Below the pieces are notes generated by a model. The model was given only the letters and a program-made list of their open reading frames with translations. It searched no databases and was not told where the DNA came from. A stretch of DNA of 52,764 nt from positions 1 to 52,764 of the forward strand of contig CALBJW010000143.1 in the NCBI GenBank assembly GCA_937893145.1. The letters are read 5' to 3'. Position 1 is the first letter of the stretch. The number at the start of each line of letters is the position of its first letter. The translations under genes were made by a program, and so were the position numbers. Shown piece by piece: positions 1 through 8,955 of the stretch. This stretch comes from an uncultured Prevotellaceae bacterium. Lineage in GTDB: Bacteria; Bacteroidota; Bacteroidia; Bacteroidales; Bacteroidaceae.

Positions 1-637
1 CACGCTCACCTGTGAGGTCAGAAGTTGCTTCACGCTGGAATGTTGTCTCAAACATATAACCAGAACCGATACCGATACCAAGAGCAAGTGTACGATCAAG
101 TGCCTTACCTGTAGCATCGTTATAAACTGCGTATGATGAGTTAAGACCACGACCTTCGAGGAACATAGTACGGAGTGATGTACCAGAACCCTTTGGAGCA
201 ACCATAATTACGTCGATGTCCTTTGCAGGAACGCAACCTGTGCGGTCAGACCAAGTGATAGCGAAACCGTGTGAGAAGTAGAGAGCCTTACCTGGAGTGA
301 GGTACTTCTGGAGAGTTGGCCATACTGACATTACAGCAGCATCAGAAAGAAGACACATAACGATAGATGCCTTATCTGCTGCCTCTTCGATAGAGAAGAG
401 AGTCTCACCTGGAACCCAACCATCAGCGATAGCCTTTTCGAAAGTCTTACCCTGACGCTGACCAACGATTACATTGAAACCGTTGTCACGAAGGTTACAA
501 GCCTGACCAGGACCCTGTACACCATAACCGATAACTGCAATTGTTTCATCCTTAAGGATTTCACGAGCCTTCTCGAGTGGGAACTCTTCACGTGTCATTA
601 CCTCTTCGATAACGCCACCAAAATTCATTTTTGCCAT
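1..637 (-). CDS. ilvC: Ketol-acid reductoisomerase, N-terminal part (cut by left edge)
   Basis: Second common step of branched-chain amino acid synthesis: NADPH-dependent isomeroreduction of acetolactate or acetohydroxybutyrate. The visible 212 residues start MAKMNFGG and contain the Rossmann nucleotide-binding stretch VIGYGVQGPGQACNLRDNG, followed by the family segments GWVPGETLFSIEEAADKA and MVAPKGSGTSLR. The frame is open to the window edge, so the catalytic helical domain is missing from view. A second Met four codons in (626-628) is a possible alternative start. It is the last visible gene of the ilvD-ilvB-ilvN-ilvC series and follows ilvN after 73 bp, so co-transcription is likely. Identity is firm; full length cannot be judged. 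Confidence 0.96.
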   Translation of the reverse strand, partial: MAKMNFGGVIEEVMTREEFPLEKAREILKDETIAVIGYGVQGPGQACNLRDNGFNVIVGQRQGKTFEKAIADGWVPGETLFSIEEAADKASIVMCLLSDAAVMSVWPTLQKYLTPGKALYFSHGFAITWSDRTGCVPAKDIDVIMVAPKGSGTSLRTMFLEGRGLNSSYAVYNDATGKALDRTLALGIGIGSGYMFETTFQREATSDLTGER

Positions 638-710
638 TTTAATTTGATAGAATTACGCAAGGGCTTATGCTCTTGCTGGTTTATAATAATTATAATAACT
701 TACGTATTTA

Positions 711-1526
711 TTATGCATTCTGATGCTCTTCTTCACGCTGAGCAATATACTGGTCAAGTCGTTCGATGCATGATTTTGTGATAGCAATGCGACCAGATCG
801 TACAAACTGAAGTACACAACCAAGTTCATTCAGATAATTAAAATGCTCAAGTACATCACTTGTCACACCAGTCTTCTCAACTGTTGTGTAAGTTGGATTA
901 ACTTCTACTATACGAGCATCATATCGACGAACTATTCTTGATATTTCAGAATTAGCAAGTACCATTGGTGTTGAAAGCTTAAGCAAAGAAGTCTCAAGAA
1001 TGAATATTTCATCATCAACAAAGCAGTTTGCCTGAAGAACATCAATCTTCTTCTCTATTTGCTTACAAAGCATTTCTGCCATCTCCTGCTTACAATAACA
1101 AGTTATTGTATATTTATGAACACCTGGTGTAGAAGATGAACAAACATTAAGCGACTCAATATTTACCTGACGACGTGTGAAAACTGCAGTAATCTGGTTG
1201 AGCACACCAGCATAGTTCTCAGAATAAATGATGAGTGTATAAAGTGTCAAACCTTCATGATTGAGGAGAGAGCCTTCCTGACCAGCAGTAGAACGACGAG
1301 CGACAGCATTACGAGTGAATGTTTCTCGCTGACCATCCTTTTTAGTGTCATCTTCTAATGTGGCTTTACGCTGACGAGCAAGATTCTTTTCATAAGAATC
1401 ACGATCAATAGAAGCGGCAGCACGAACAGCAGCATCAAAAGAATCTGTCAAATTCTGTTCGTCACACTTTCCGCAAGTATTGCAATCGCCACACTCAGCA
1501 GCACCTATATTTTTATTAGTTTCCAT
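711..1526 (-). CDS. ilvN: Acetolactate synthase regulatory (small) subunit with Cys-rich N-terminal extension
   Basis: Regulatory subunit of acetohydroxyacid synthase, which normally binds valine and activates the large subunit encoded just upstream (7-bp gap). An ACT domain starts near residue 92 (LTLYTLIIYSENYAGVLNQ, then AVFTRRQVNIESLNV), followed by the usual C-terminal small-subunit domain. At 271 aa it is clearly longer than the roughly 160-190 aa usual for the family. The surplus is a charged N-terminal stretch of about 90 residues opening with a C-x2-C-x2-C-x2-C cluster (Cys12, 15, 18, 21). The next in-frame Met lies within the ACT region, so the extension cannot be removed by choosing a later ATG. 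The role of the cysteines is unknown; metal or redox sensing is only a guess. Confidence 0.93.
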   Translation of the reverse strand: METNKNIGAAECGDCNTCGKCDEQNLTDSFDAAVRAAASIDRDSYEKNLARQRKATLEDDTKKDGQRETFTRNAVARRSTAGQEGSLLNHEGLTLYTLIIYSENYAGVLNQITAVFTRRQVNIESLNVCSSSTPGVHKYTITCYCKQEMAEMLCKQIEKKIDVLQANCFVDDEIFILETSLLKLSTPMVLANSEISRIVRRYDARIVEVNPTYTTVEKTGVTSDVLEHFNYLNELGCVLQFVRSGRIAITKSCIERLDQYIAQREEEHQNA

Positions 1527-1533
1527 TGTTTTC

Positions 1534-3228
1534 TTAATTTACTTCCAACAACATTTCATCAACATTGCCTCCAGGAGGAGTCATTGGCAACACGTTATCT
1601 TCTTCCATCACAGCACACTGGAGGAGGAAAGGACCATCTGTCTCCAACATCTCACGGATTGCATCATCAAGATCCTTACGGTCGATGACTGTACGACATG
1701 GAATACCATATCCTTCGGCAATCTTTTCAAAGTCAGGGTTAGTCATTGGAGTAAATGAATAACGCTTATTGAAGAACATATATTGCCATTGACGAACATT
1801 TCCAAGGAACTTATTGTTAAGAAGAATCATCTTAACTGGGCATTGCTGCTCCATGATTGTTCCAAGTTCCTGAATTGTCATCTGGAATCCACCATCACCA
1901 CAGAACATACAAACTGTACGATCTGGAGCACCAAAAGCAGCACCGATAGCAGCAGGAATACCAAATCCCATTGTACCACAACCACCACTTGTTACTACTG
2001 AACGAGGTTTGGTGAACTTGAAATATCGACAACCAAACATTTGGTTCTGACCAACATCTGTAACAAGAATAGCCTCATTATTCGATGCTTCACTTACCTT
2101 ACGAACTACTTCGCCCATAAGAAGCGGACCATCAGCAGGATTGAGAGCAGGATTTATAACCTTGTTATATTCCTTTTCATCGTATGGTTTGAAACCTTCA
2201 ATCCATGAATTATGAGTTGCGCTATCTACATACTTTGCAACTTCAGCAAGCGTTTGCTTACAATTACCAAGTACAGCGAGATCAACCTTGACATTCTTAT
2301 TGATTTCAGAAGGGTCAATATCAAAATGAATAATCTTAGCCTGCTTTGCGTAGTTCTTAAGATTGCCTGTAACACGGTCATCAAAGCGCATACCAACAGC
2401 AATGAGCAAGTCACACTGATTTGTCATTACATTTGGTGCAAGATTTCCATGCATACCAAGTTTACCCATATTAAGTGGGTGGTCAGTTGGAGCTGCGGAA
2501 AGACCGAGGAATGTTGTACCGAATGGAATCTGTGCTTTCTCACAAAGAGCAAGAAGTTCTTCTCTTGCTTCAGCAAGTTCAACACCCTGACCTACAAGCA
2601 TGAAAGGCTTCACGCTTTCATTTATCATCTTAGCCGCCATTTCAATAGCGCCATCAGCTGTAGGTGGAACAGGATTATAGCTGCGAATGAAATCAACCTT
2701 CTGTGGTTGATACTCAATCATAGCAGTCTGCGCATTCTTTGTAAAGTCAAGAACTACAGGACCGGGACGACCACTGTTTGCGATATAGAACGCACGAGAA
2801 ACAGCCCAAGCTATATCTTCAGCACGACGAATTTGATAGTTCCACTTTGTGATTGGTTGAGTTACACCTACAACGTCAACCTCTTGGAAAGCATCAGTAC
2901 CAAGCATGGCTGCACCTACCTGTCCACAGATGACAACCATTGGAGTTGAATCCATCATAGCATCTGCAACACCAGTAATGGTGTTCATTGCTCCAGGACC
3001 TGAGGTTACAATAGCACATCCTACCTTTCCCGACACACGAGCATAACCTTGCGCAGCATGTACTGCAGCCTGCTCATGACGAACAAGGATGTGATTAAGA
3101 GTTGATTTATGATCGAAAAGGGCATCGTATGTAGGCATGATAGCACCACCAGGATAACCAAAGAGTACATCAACTCCCTGATATTCAAGTGAACGCATCA
3201 ATGCTTCTGCACCAGTTATTTTTTCCAT
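1534..3228 (-). CDS. ilvB: Acetolactate synthase large (catalytic) subunit
   Basis: Thiamine-diphosphate enzyme condensing two pyruvates to acetolactate, or pyruvate and 2-oxobutyrate to acetohydroxybutyrate. The 564-aa length is normal. The N-terminal Pyr domain shows FGYPGGAIMPTYDAL and the catalytic Glu context VRHEQAAVHAAQGYAR. The central domain is FAD-binding-like. The C-terminal domain carries the ThDP/Mg motif GDGGFQMTIQELGTI followed by LLNN. Spacing of 8 bp to ilvD upstream and 7 bp to ilvN downstream indicates one operon with likely translational coupling. Nothing in the sequence is aberrant. Confidence 0.97.
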   Translation of the reverse strand: MEKITGAEALMRSLEYQGVDVLFGYPGGAIMPTYDALFDHKSTLNHILVRHEQAAVHAAQGYARVSGKVGCAIVTSGPGAMNTITGVADAMMDSTPMVVICGQVGAAMLGTDAFQEVDVVGVTQPITKWNYQIRRAEDIAWAVSRAFYIANSGRPGPVVLDFTKNAQTAMIEYQPQKVDFIRSYNPVPPTADGAIEMAAKMINESVKPFMLVGQGVELAEAREELLALCEKAQIPFGTTFLGLSAAPTDHPLNMGKLGMHGNLAPNVMTNQCDLLIAVGMRFDDRVTGNLKNYAKQAKIIHFDIDPSEINKNVKVDLAVLGNCKQTLAEVAKYVDSATHNSWIEGFKPYDEKEYNKVINPALNPADGPLLMGEVVRKVSEASNNEAILVTDVGQNQMFGCRYFKFTKPRSVVTSGGCGTMGFGIPAAIGAAFGAPDRTVCMFCGDGGFQMTIQELGTIMEQQCPVKMILLNNKFLGNVRQWQYMFFNKRYSFTPMTNPDFEKIAEGYGIPCRTVIDRKDLDDAIREMLETDGPFLLQCAVMEEDNVLPMTPPGGNVDEMLLEVN

Positions 3229-3236
3229 ATTAATTA

Positions 3237-5039
3237 TTAGTCAATTATTCTAACACCACCCTTGTCAGCAGAAGCAACAGACTGAGCATAAGCACGAAGA
3301 GCCTTTGAAACCACACGATTACGTTTGAGTGGCTGCTGAGGACGTGCAGCAAGTTCTTCGTCTGAAAGCTTAACGTTGATTGAACGGTTTGGAATATCAA
3401 TTACGATGATATCACCATCCTTTATCTTTCCAATGTTACCACCAGAAGCTGCTTCTGGAGAGATGTGACCAATAGAAAGACCTGATGTACCACCAGAGAA
3501 ACGTCCATCAGTAATGAGAGCACATTCCTTACCCATGTGCATACTCTTTATATATGAAGTTGGGTAAAGCATTTCCTGCATACCAGGACCACCCTTTGGA
3601 CCTTCATGTGTGATGACAACACAATCGCCTTTCTTGACCTTGCCTCCAAGAATGCCCTCACATGCATCTTCTTGAGAGTCAAAAACTACTGCAGGACCTT
3701 CAAAGTGCCAGAGTTCTGGGGCAACACCTGCTGTCTTAACAACACAACCGTCTTGTGCGATGTTACCAAAGAGAACAGCCATACCACCATCCTTAGTGTA
3801 AGCATGTTCGATGTCACGAATACATCCATTCTCACGGTCAGTATCAAGTGATTCCCACTGAGCATCCTGTGAACCCATCTTAGTCGAGAACTTACGACCT
3901 GGTGCTGAGTGATAGATGCGATCTGCTTCTGGATCAATAGTATCGCCTGTAATAGAATACTTCTTGATATCTTCACCAAGAGTTGCACCATTTACACGTT
4001 TGCAACTGAGATCGAGAAGATTACCTTTTGCGAGTTCGCCAAGAATACCAAGAATACCACCGGCACGATTCTCTTCCTGAATGCTATATTTCTGCCAGTT
4101 TGGAGAAAGCTTGCAAAGGAATGGAACCTTACGAGAAAGAGCATCAATGTCTGACATCTTGAAGTCAACACCACCTTCCTGTGCAACAGCAAGGAGGTGA
4201 AGGACTGTATTTGTTGAAGCACCCATAGCGATGTCGAGTGTCATCGCATTGAGGAATGCCTGACGAGTAGCTATTGAACGTGGAAGAACTGATTCATCTC
4301 CATCCTCGTAGTATGCCATAGCATTCTTCACAATAGTCTTTGCAGCATCCTTGAAGAGCTGAATACGATTAACATGAGTTGCGAGAATTGAACCGTTTCC
4401 AGGAAGAGAGAAACCAAGAGCCTCAGTAAGTGAGTTCATTGAGTTTGCTGTGAACATACCAGAACATGCACCACAACCAGGGCATGCACTATGCTCTACA
4501 ACTTCAAGTTCCTCGTCGCTTACTGTTGGGTCCCCACCCTTAATCATAGCAGTGATGAGGTCTGCATTCTCGCCATTCACTAGACCTGCTTCCATAGGAC
4601 CACCACTAACGAATACTGCAGGAATATTAAGACGCATTGCAGCCATGAGCATACCTGGAGTTACCTTATCGCAGTTTGATATGCAAACCATAGCATCTGC
4701 CTTGTGTGCATTAACCATATACTCTACAGAGTCTGCAATAATGTCACGCGAAGGAAGAGAATAAAGCATACCATCGTGTCCCATAGCAATACCATCATCA
4801 ACAGCGATTGTATTGAACTCTGCTGCATAGCAACCAAGCTTTTCAATCTCAGCCTTGACGACCTGACCAATTTCGTGAAGATGTGTGTGACCAGGCACAA
4901 ACTGTGTGAATGAGTTTACGATTGCAATGATTGGCTTGCCAAACTGCTCTCTTTTCATACCATTGGCTACCCAAAGAGCACGTGCTCCAGCCATACGGCG
5001 ACCTTCTGTGCAGACTGCACTTCTTAATTGATGTTTCAT
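3237..5039 (-). CDS. ilvD: Dihydroxy-acid dehydratase
   Basis: Third common enzyme of isoleucine/valine synthesis, dehydrating dihydroxy acids to 2-oxo acids with an Fe-S cluster. The 600-aa protein has the two signature cysteine regions, CISNCDKVTPGM and CPGCGACSGMFTANSMN, and the C-terminal GRFSGGTSGLSIGHISPEAA motif. It is the first gene of the minus-strand ilv operon. A -7 box lies about 110 bp upstream of the ATG, leaving a leader of roughly 100 nt in which I found no branched-chain-rich leader peptide. Confidence 0.97.
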   Translation of the reverse strand: MKHQLRSAVCTEGRRMAGARALWVANGMKREQFGKPIIAIVNSFTQFVPGHTHLHEIGQVVKAEIEKLGCYAAEFNTIAVDDGIAMGHDGMLYSLPSRDIIADSVEYMVNAHKADAMVCISNCDKVTPGMLMAAMRLNIPAVFVSGGPMEAGLVNGENADLITAMIKGGDPTVSDEELEVVEHSACPGCGACSGMFTANSMNSLTEALGFSLPGNGSILATHVNRIQLFKDAAKTIVKNAMAYYEDGDESVLPRSIATRQAFLNAMTLDIAMGASTNTVLHLLAVAQEGGVDFKMSDIDALSRKVPFLCKLSPNWQKYSIQEENRAGGILGILGELAKGNLLDLSCKRVNGATLGEDIKKYSITGDTIDPEADRIYHSAPGRKFSTKMGSQDAQWESLDTDRENGCIRDIEHAYTKDGGMAVLFGNIAQDGCVVKTAGVAPELWHFEGPAVVFDSQEDACEGILGGKVKKGDCVVITHEGPKGGPGMQEMLYPTSYIKSMHMGKECALITDGRFSGGTSGLSIGHISPEAASGGNIGKIKDGDIIVIDIPNRSINVKLSDEELAARPQQPLKRNRVVSKALRAYAQSVASADKGGVRIID

Positions 5040-5150
5040 ATATAATTTTACTCTTTTTTATACTTATTGGTGACGAACACAAAGGAACATCAGTATATAA
5101 ATCTATAAACAACCATTTCTACCTTAGGCAGAAAAAGAGGTAAATCGATG

Positions 5151-5158
5151 CAAATTTA
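5151..5158 (-). promoter_or_regulatory. Bacteroidota-type -7 box upstream of ilvD
   Basis: Reads TAAATTTG on the minus strand, matching TAnnTTTG. No clear -33 TTTG at the usual distance. It would drive the ilvDBNC operon. Confidence 0.55.
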
Positions 5159-5197
5159 CAACAAATAATTGAATTAACTAATCTTTTTGATAGGAAA

Positions 5198-5236
5198 AAC
5201 GGCAAACATCTTAAAAAAATTAAGATATCTGCCGTT
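5198..5236 (-). terminator. Hairpin terminator downstream of riboflavin synthase
   Basis: Near-perfect 17-bp inverted repeat (AACGGCA at one end, TGCCGTT at the other) with a short A/T loop. On the minus strand it is followed by a T run. It sits 35 bp beyond the riboflavin synthase stop, separating that gene from the ilv operon. Confidence 0.8.
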
Positions 5237-5270
5237 ATTTGTGATAAATGATGCGACAAAAAGTCAATGT

Positions 5271-5873
5271 TTATTCAAAACTATTGATTCGAGCTAAGTA
5301 TTTGCCGATTATATCAAATTCCAGATTTACTTTTGTTCCTATTTCAATCTGGTGGAAATTAGTATTGTCGTATGTATAAGGAATAATATTTACTTGGAAT
5401 GAGTCATTCTCTGAATTACAAACAGTTAGACTAACACCATTTACAGTGACACTACCCTTGTCAACTGTCATGTAGCCCTTCTTTGCCATTTCCTTGTCAA
5501 ATGGATACTTGAAGGTAAATGTATAACTACCCTGCTGGTCAATCTTTTCAACACATTCTGCAGTCATATCTACATGACCTTGAACAATATGACCATCAAG
5601 ACGACCGTTCATCATCATCGACCGCTCAACATTAACTTTATCTCCAATCTTGAGCAATCCGAGGTTTGATTTGAGGAGAGTCTCCTTCATTGCGGTCACA
5701 ACATACTTACCATCAAATATTTTGACTACTGTGAGACATACGCCATTATGAGCAACACTCTGGTCTATCTTCAACTCATCTACAAATGAGCATGTCAGAG
5801 TGAAGTGAATGTTTTCTTGTTCTTTTTCAATAGCAACAACAGTTGCAAATTCTTCTACAATACCACTGAACAT
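5271..5873 (-). CDS. ribE: Riboflavin synthase, alpha chain
   Basis: Converts two 6,7-dimethyl-8-ribityllumazine molecules to riboflavin plus a pyrimidine product that is recycled. The 200-aa protein begins with the hallmark MFSGIVEE and contains two homologous lumazine-binding barrels. The duplicated motifs are visible as NGVCLTV in the first half and NGVSLTV in the second, with GHIVQGHVD between. Length is typical. It is monocistronic: its own -7 box lies just upstream and a strong terminator just downstream. In some Gram-positive and E. coli nomenclature the gene is called ribC or ribE. Confidence 0.96.
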   Translation of the reverse strand: MFSGIVEEFATVVAIEKEQENIHFTLTCSFVDELKIDQSVAHNGVCLTVVKIFDGKYVVTAMKETLLKSNLGLLKIGDKVNVERSMMMNGRLDGHIVQGHVDMTAECVEKIDQQGSYTFTFKYPFDKEMAKKGYMTVDKGSVTVNGVSLTVCNSENDSFQVNIIPYTYDNTNFHQIEIGTKVNLEFDIIGKYLARINSFE

Positions 5874-5899
5874 AATATTAATATTTATTAATTATGTGG

Positions 5900-5907
5900 C
5901 AAAGATA
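5900..5907 (-). promoter_or_regulatory. -7 box for riboflavin synthase
   Basis: Reads TATCTTTG on the minus strand, 27 bp from the ATG. It is back-to-back with the plus-strand box at 5931, forming a compact divergent promoter region. Confidence 0.6.
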
Positions 5908-5930
5908 CTGCTTTTATTAAAAAAAATCAA

Positions 5931-5938
5931 TACCTTTG
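5931..5938 (+). promoter_or_regulatory. -7 box for the lipoprotein-GH51 pair
   Basis: TACCTTTG, 21 bp before the ATG at 5960. It rules out the upstream TTG at 5936 as a start, since that codon lies within the promoter box itself. Confidence 0.65.
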
Positions 5939-5959
5939 CGAAAAAATAATCAAAACAGA

Positions 5960-6361
5960 ATGAATATGAAAAGTAAATTTCTTTTTTTATCTTTAATCTT
6001 TGCATTAATGATAGGTGTTTCAAGTTGTGAGAAAGAAGCCGTATATGTAGCACCCACTATCGGTGGAATAGACTTCACTCCAAACCCATGCGAACCAGGC
6101 GACACTGTACTTTGCCGTCTTAACTATGCTGTTGCAGGCGACAACTGGTTGTGGTACTCAGCAAGTTTCTCTGTTCCTACAAAGATTCTTCCAGGAACCA
6201 TGTATAAAGGATCATGCGAGAACCCATCTCAATGCTACTTTATTGCACCAGAAAATCCAGGTTCATACAACATTGGTTTCAAGGGACAAGTAACAATTGT
6301 ATGCGGTAAAGACTTGTGGGGAGATGCTTATACAGCAACAGGAACATTAGTTGTCAAGTAA
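5960..6361 (+). CDS. Small secreted lipoprotein of unknown function
   Basis: About 133 residues. A lipoprotein signal is clear: positively charged start, hydrophobic core FLFLSLIFALMIGV, then SSC as the lipobox, predicting an acylated Cys. The mature part has two further cysteine pairs and aromatic residues (NWLWYSASFSVP, GSYNIGFKGQVTIVCG) suggesting a small beta-sandwich, perhaps Ig-like. I do not recognise a named family. I chose the ATG at 5960; the ATG at 5966 is equally plausible. It ends 37 bp before the GH51 gene and shares its promoter, so it may help in binding or handling arabinose-containing glycans at the cell surface (inference from context). Confidence 0.75.
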   Translation: MNMKSKFLFLSLIFALMIGVSSCEKEAVYVAPTIGGIDFTPNPCEPGDTVLCRLNYAVAGDNWLWYSASFSVPTKILPGTMYKGSCENPSQCYFIAPENPGSYNIGFKGQVTIVCGKDLWGDAYTATGTLVVK

Positions 6362-6398
6362 TACCCAATTAACACTATAAACATAAACCTAAACTTTA

Positions 6399-8855
6399 AT
6401 GAAACTAACTATTAAATCTATTCTGGTAGGAGCATTGCTATCCTCATCAGTTTCTGTCCTTGCAAACCATCCAGACTCGGTGTACGTAAAGGCTTACAAC
6501 CCTTCTCCGGGCGATGGTCTTCGAGTAAGTTATTCTGCAGACCAGAAGACATGGATTCCTATTGGTGACAACCTGAACCTTTTCAAGAGCGACTACGGTC
6601 CTTGGGGTTCTGAAAAGAAGATGTACAATCCAGTACTTCGTTACGATGGAAAGAAATTCTATGCCGAATTTATTCCTAATCCAAAGCATGCAGAGATAGC
6701 AACGACAGAATCTTCAGACCTTTACCTCTGGAAACCACAAGATTACCTAAAACTTTCCGAACCTGAATTTGAAGCAACAAAGGCAGAACTCGAGAAGGGA
6801 TCAAAGAACAACATCATAAAGGTTCCATACTCTATAGTTGAGAATCTTATCGCAAAGGCAGCATTAGCCCAGATAAATGGTCAACACGATAGAGAGAATA
6901 TGGGCATTAGACTTGATGAAAAAGCATCTGTATTCTCAAGATTGAACATCAACCTCAACGATAAGAAACCTATATCGCCTGAACTTTTCGGTATCTTCTT
7001 TGAGGATATTAACTACGCAGCAGATGGCGGTATCTATGCAGAACTCATTCAGAACCGCGACTTTGAGTTCACAGAAGACGATGGTCGTGGACGTAACGCC
7101 AAGTATGCATGGGCAACTGAAGGTGATGGCATCACTTGGAACATCAGCACAGTAAAGCCTCTTCACGCCAACAATCCACACTTTAGCGTAATCAATATCA
7201 ATGTTGTTGGTTCAAAACTTGTCAATGAAGGATGGGATGGCATCCCTTTGAAAAAAGGTACGAAGTACGACTACAGCATGTTCCTCGTAGGAAATGGAAA
7301 AGTAAAAGTTTCACTTGAAGAGAATGGCAAAACTCTTGCCTCTACAATTCTTTCAGCAACAGCCGATTGGAAGCAACTGAAATCTGTACTTGTTCCAAAT
7401 GCAGACGCAACTAAAGCAAAGCTCTGCATCGAACCTCTCCAGGCAGGAACACTCTCTATTGACTTTGTTTCTCTCTTCCCACAAGACACATTCAAGGGAA
7501 GAAAGAACGGACTCCGCAAGGACCTTGCACAACTCCTTGCAGACATGAAACCTCAATTCATTCGTTTCCCTGGTGGATGTGCATCTCATGGTCAAGGTAT
7601 GGACAATATATACCACTGGCAGGCTACTGTTGGTGAACTCTGGGAACGAATACCTGACTTCAATATTTGGGGCTACCATCAGAGTCGTGGTCTTGGTTTC
7701 TACGAGTACTTCCAGTTCTGTGAAGATATAGGTGCTACCCCACTCCCTGTTCTTGCCGCAGGTGTACCTTGCCAAAATTCATGGAAAGGTGGTAATGGTC
7801 AGAACGGTGGTATTCCATTTGCAAAAGATCTTAACGGCAAACCTTCACCTTATAAATATATGGGCAAGGACCTCACAATGGAGAGTTACCTCCAGGAACT
7901 TCTTGATCTCATTGAATGGGCAAACGGTGATGCAAGAACAAGCAAACTCGCACAAATGCGAGCAAAGGCAGGCCATCCAAAACCATTCAACATGAAGTAT
8001 TTGGGAATAGGTAATGAGGACCTCCTTGGTGATGTATTCAACGAACGCTTCACATTCCTCTATGAAGGTGTAAAGAAAGCACATCCAGAGATTACAATTG
8101 TAGGAACTGTTGGTCCATTCTGGGAAGGTTCAGACTATGAATATGGCTGGAAAGAAGCTAAGCGACAGCAGATTCCAATCGTTGATGAGCATTACTACAA
8201 CCCAGTTGGTTGGTACTTGAACCATCAGGATTACTATGACAAGTATGATCGCAATGGCACAAAGGTATATCTTGGCGAATGGGCATCAAAGGGCAACAAC
8301 CTCGACAATGCTCTTGCAGAAGCAATCCACATCACAAATGTAGAACGCAATGCTGATGTTGTAACAATGTCGTCATACGCTCCACTTCTTGCAAAAGAAG
8401 GTCATACACAATGGAATCCAGACCTTATCTACTTCAATAACACAGAAGTAAAACCTACAACAAACTACTGGGTACAGGCACTTTCCGGACAGAATGCAGG
8501 AGACGAATACGTTTATTCAGACCTTGAACTCACCGTAGATAACGTTAACCGTGCTGACATCCAGAAGCGTGTTGCAAGTTCCGTTGTTATTGACAAGGAA
8601 ACAGGCGACATCATCATAAAGCTTGTGAATGCCCTTCCTATCAGCAACAATCTCACTCTCAACCTCGGTTCAGACATCACATTCGGAATGAAAAATGCCG
8701 ACTACTCAGGAAAGGCAGAAGTGACATTCATCTCAAATAAGGATCTTCGCAGCAAGAACCTTACTCCTGAATCAAAGACAATAAATGTTGGAAATAAGTT
8801 CAACTTCACTTTGCCAGTCAATTCATTCAGCATCATTCGCATAAAGAAGAATTAA
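6399..8855 (+). CDS. Secreted GH51 alpha-L-arabinofuranosidase
   Basis: Removes terminal alpha-L-arabinofuranosyl groups from plant polysaccharides or oligosaccharides. The 818-aa protein has a Sec signal peptide ending near VLANHPDS. Residues of about 25-170 form an extra N-terminal module (DQKTWIPIGDN, YGPWGSEKKMYNP) resembling blades of GH43-type beta-propeller proteins. The GH51 barrel begins near FGIFFEDINYAADGGIYAELIQNRDFE. The acid/base is Glu540 in GIGNEDLLG and the nucleophile Glu627 in VYLGEWAS. A C-terminal beta-sandwich ends in FTLPVNSFSIIRIKKN. Both catalytic glutamates are present, so it should be active. It is the second gene of a two-gene unit and is followed by a strong terminator. 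Confidence 0.93.
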   Translation: MKLTIKSILVGALLSSSVSVLANHPDSVYVKAYNPSPGDGLRVSYSADQKTWIPIGDNLNLFKSDYGPWGSEKKMYNPVLRYDGKKFYAEFIPNPKHAEIATTESSDLYLWKPQDYLKLSEPEFEATKAELEKGSKNNIIKVPYSIVENLIAKAALAQINGQHDRENMGIRLDEKASVFSRLNINLNDKKPISPELFGIFFEDINYAADGGIYAELIQNRDFEFTEDDGRGRNAKYAWATEGDGITWNISTVKPLHANNPHFSVININVVGSKLVNEGWDGIPLKKGTKYDYSMFLVGNGKVKVSLEENGKTLASTILSATADWKQLKSVLVPNADATKAKLCIEPLQAGTLSIDFVSLFPQDTFKGRKNGLRKDLAQLLADMKPQFIRFPGGCASHGQGMDNIYHWQATVGELWERIPDFNIWGYHQSRGLGFYEYFQFCEDIGATPLPVLAAGVPCQNSWKGGNGQNGGIPFAKDLNGKPSPYKYMGKDLTMESYLQELLDLIEWANGDARTSKLAQMRAKAGHPKPFNMKYLGIGNEDLLGDVFNERFTFLYEGVKKAHPEITIVGTVGPFWEGSDYEYGWKEAKRQQIPIVDEHYYNPVGWYLNHQDYYDKYDRNGTKVYLGEWASKGNNLDNALAEAIHITNVERNADVVTMSSYAPLLAKEGHTQWNPDLIYFNNTEVKPTTNYWVQALSGQNAGDEYVYSDLELTVDNVNRADIQKRVASSVVIDKETGDIIIKLVNALPISNNLTLNLGSDITFGMKNADYSGKAEVTFISNKDLRSKNLTPESKTINVGNKFNFTLPVNSFSIIRIKKN

Positions 8856-8901
8856 CTCGCACGGTGAGAAGTTGGAATTCAAATCCAATCATTTCAAACA
8901 A

Positions 8902-8933
8902 AAAGCCAGATGGAAATCAATCCATCTGGCTTT
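8902..8933. terminator. Bidirectional terminator between GH51 and glgP
   Basis: Perfect 12-bp stem (AAAGCCAGATGG and its complement) with an 8-nt loop and T-rich tracts on both sides. It can therefore serve the plus-strand GH51 gene and the minus-strand phosphorylase gene, which converge here. Confidence 0.9.
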
Positions 8934-8955
8934 CTTTTTATATGTAAGTTGCAAA

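Noticed and set aside
2212..2949. 245-codon open frame on the plus strand
   Set aside because: Antisense to ilvB with improbable Cys/Ile/Trp content.
5040..5150. Attenuator leader peptide for the ilv operon
   Set aside because: The predicted leader has no frame rich in Ile, Leu or Val codons and no terminator/antiterminator pair was visible.
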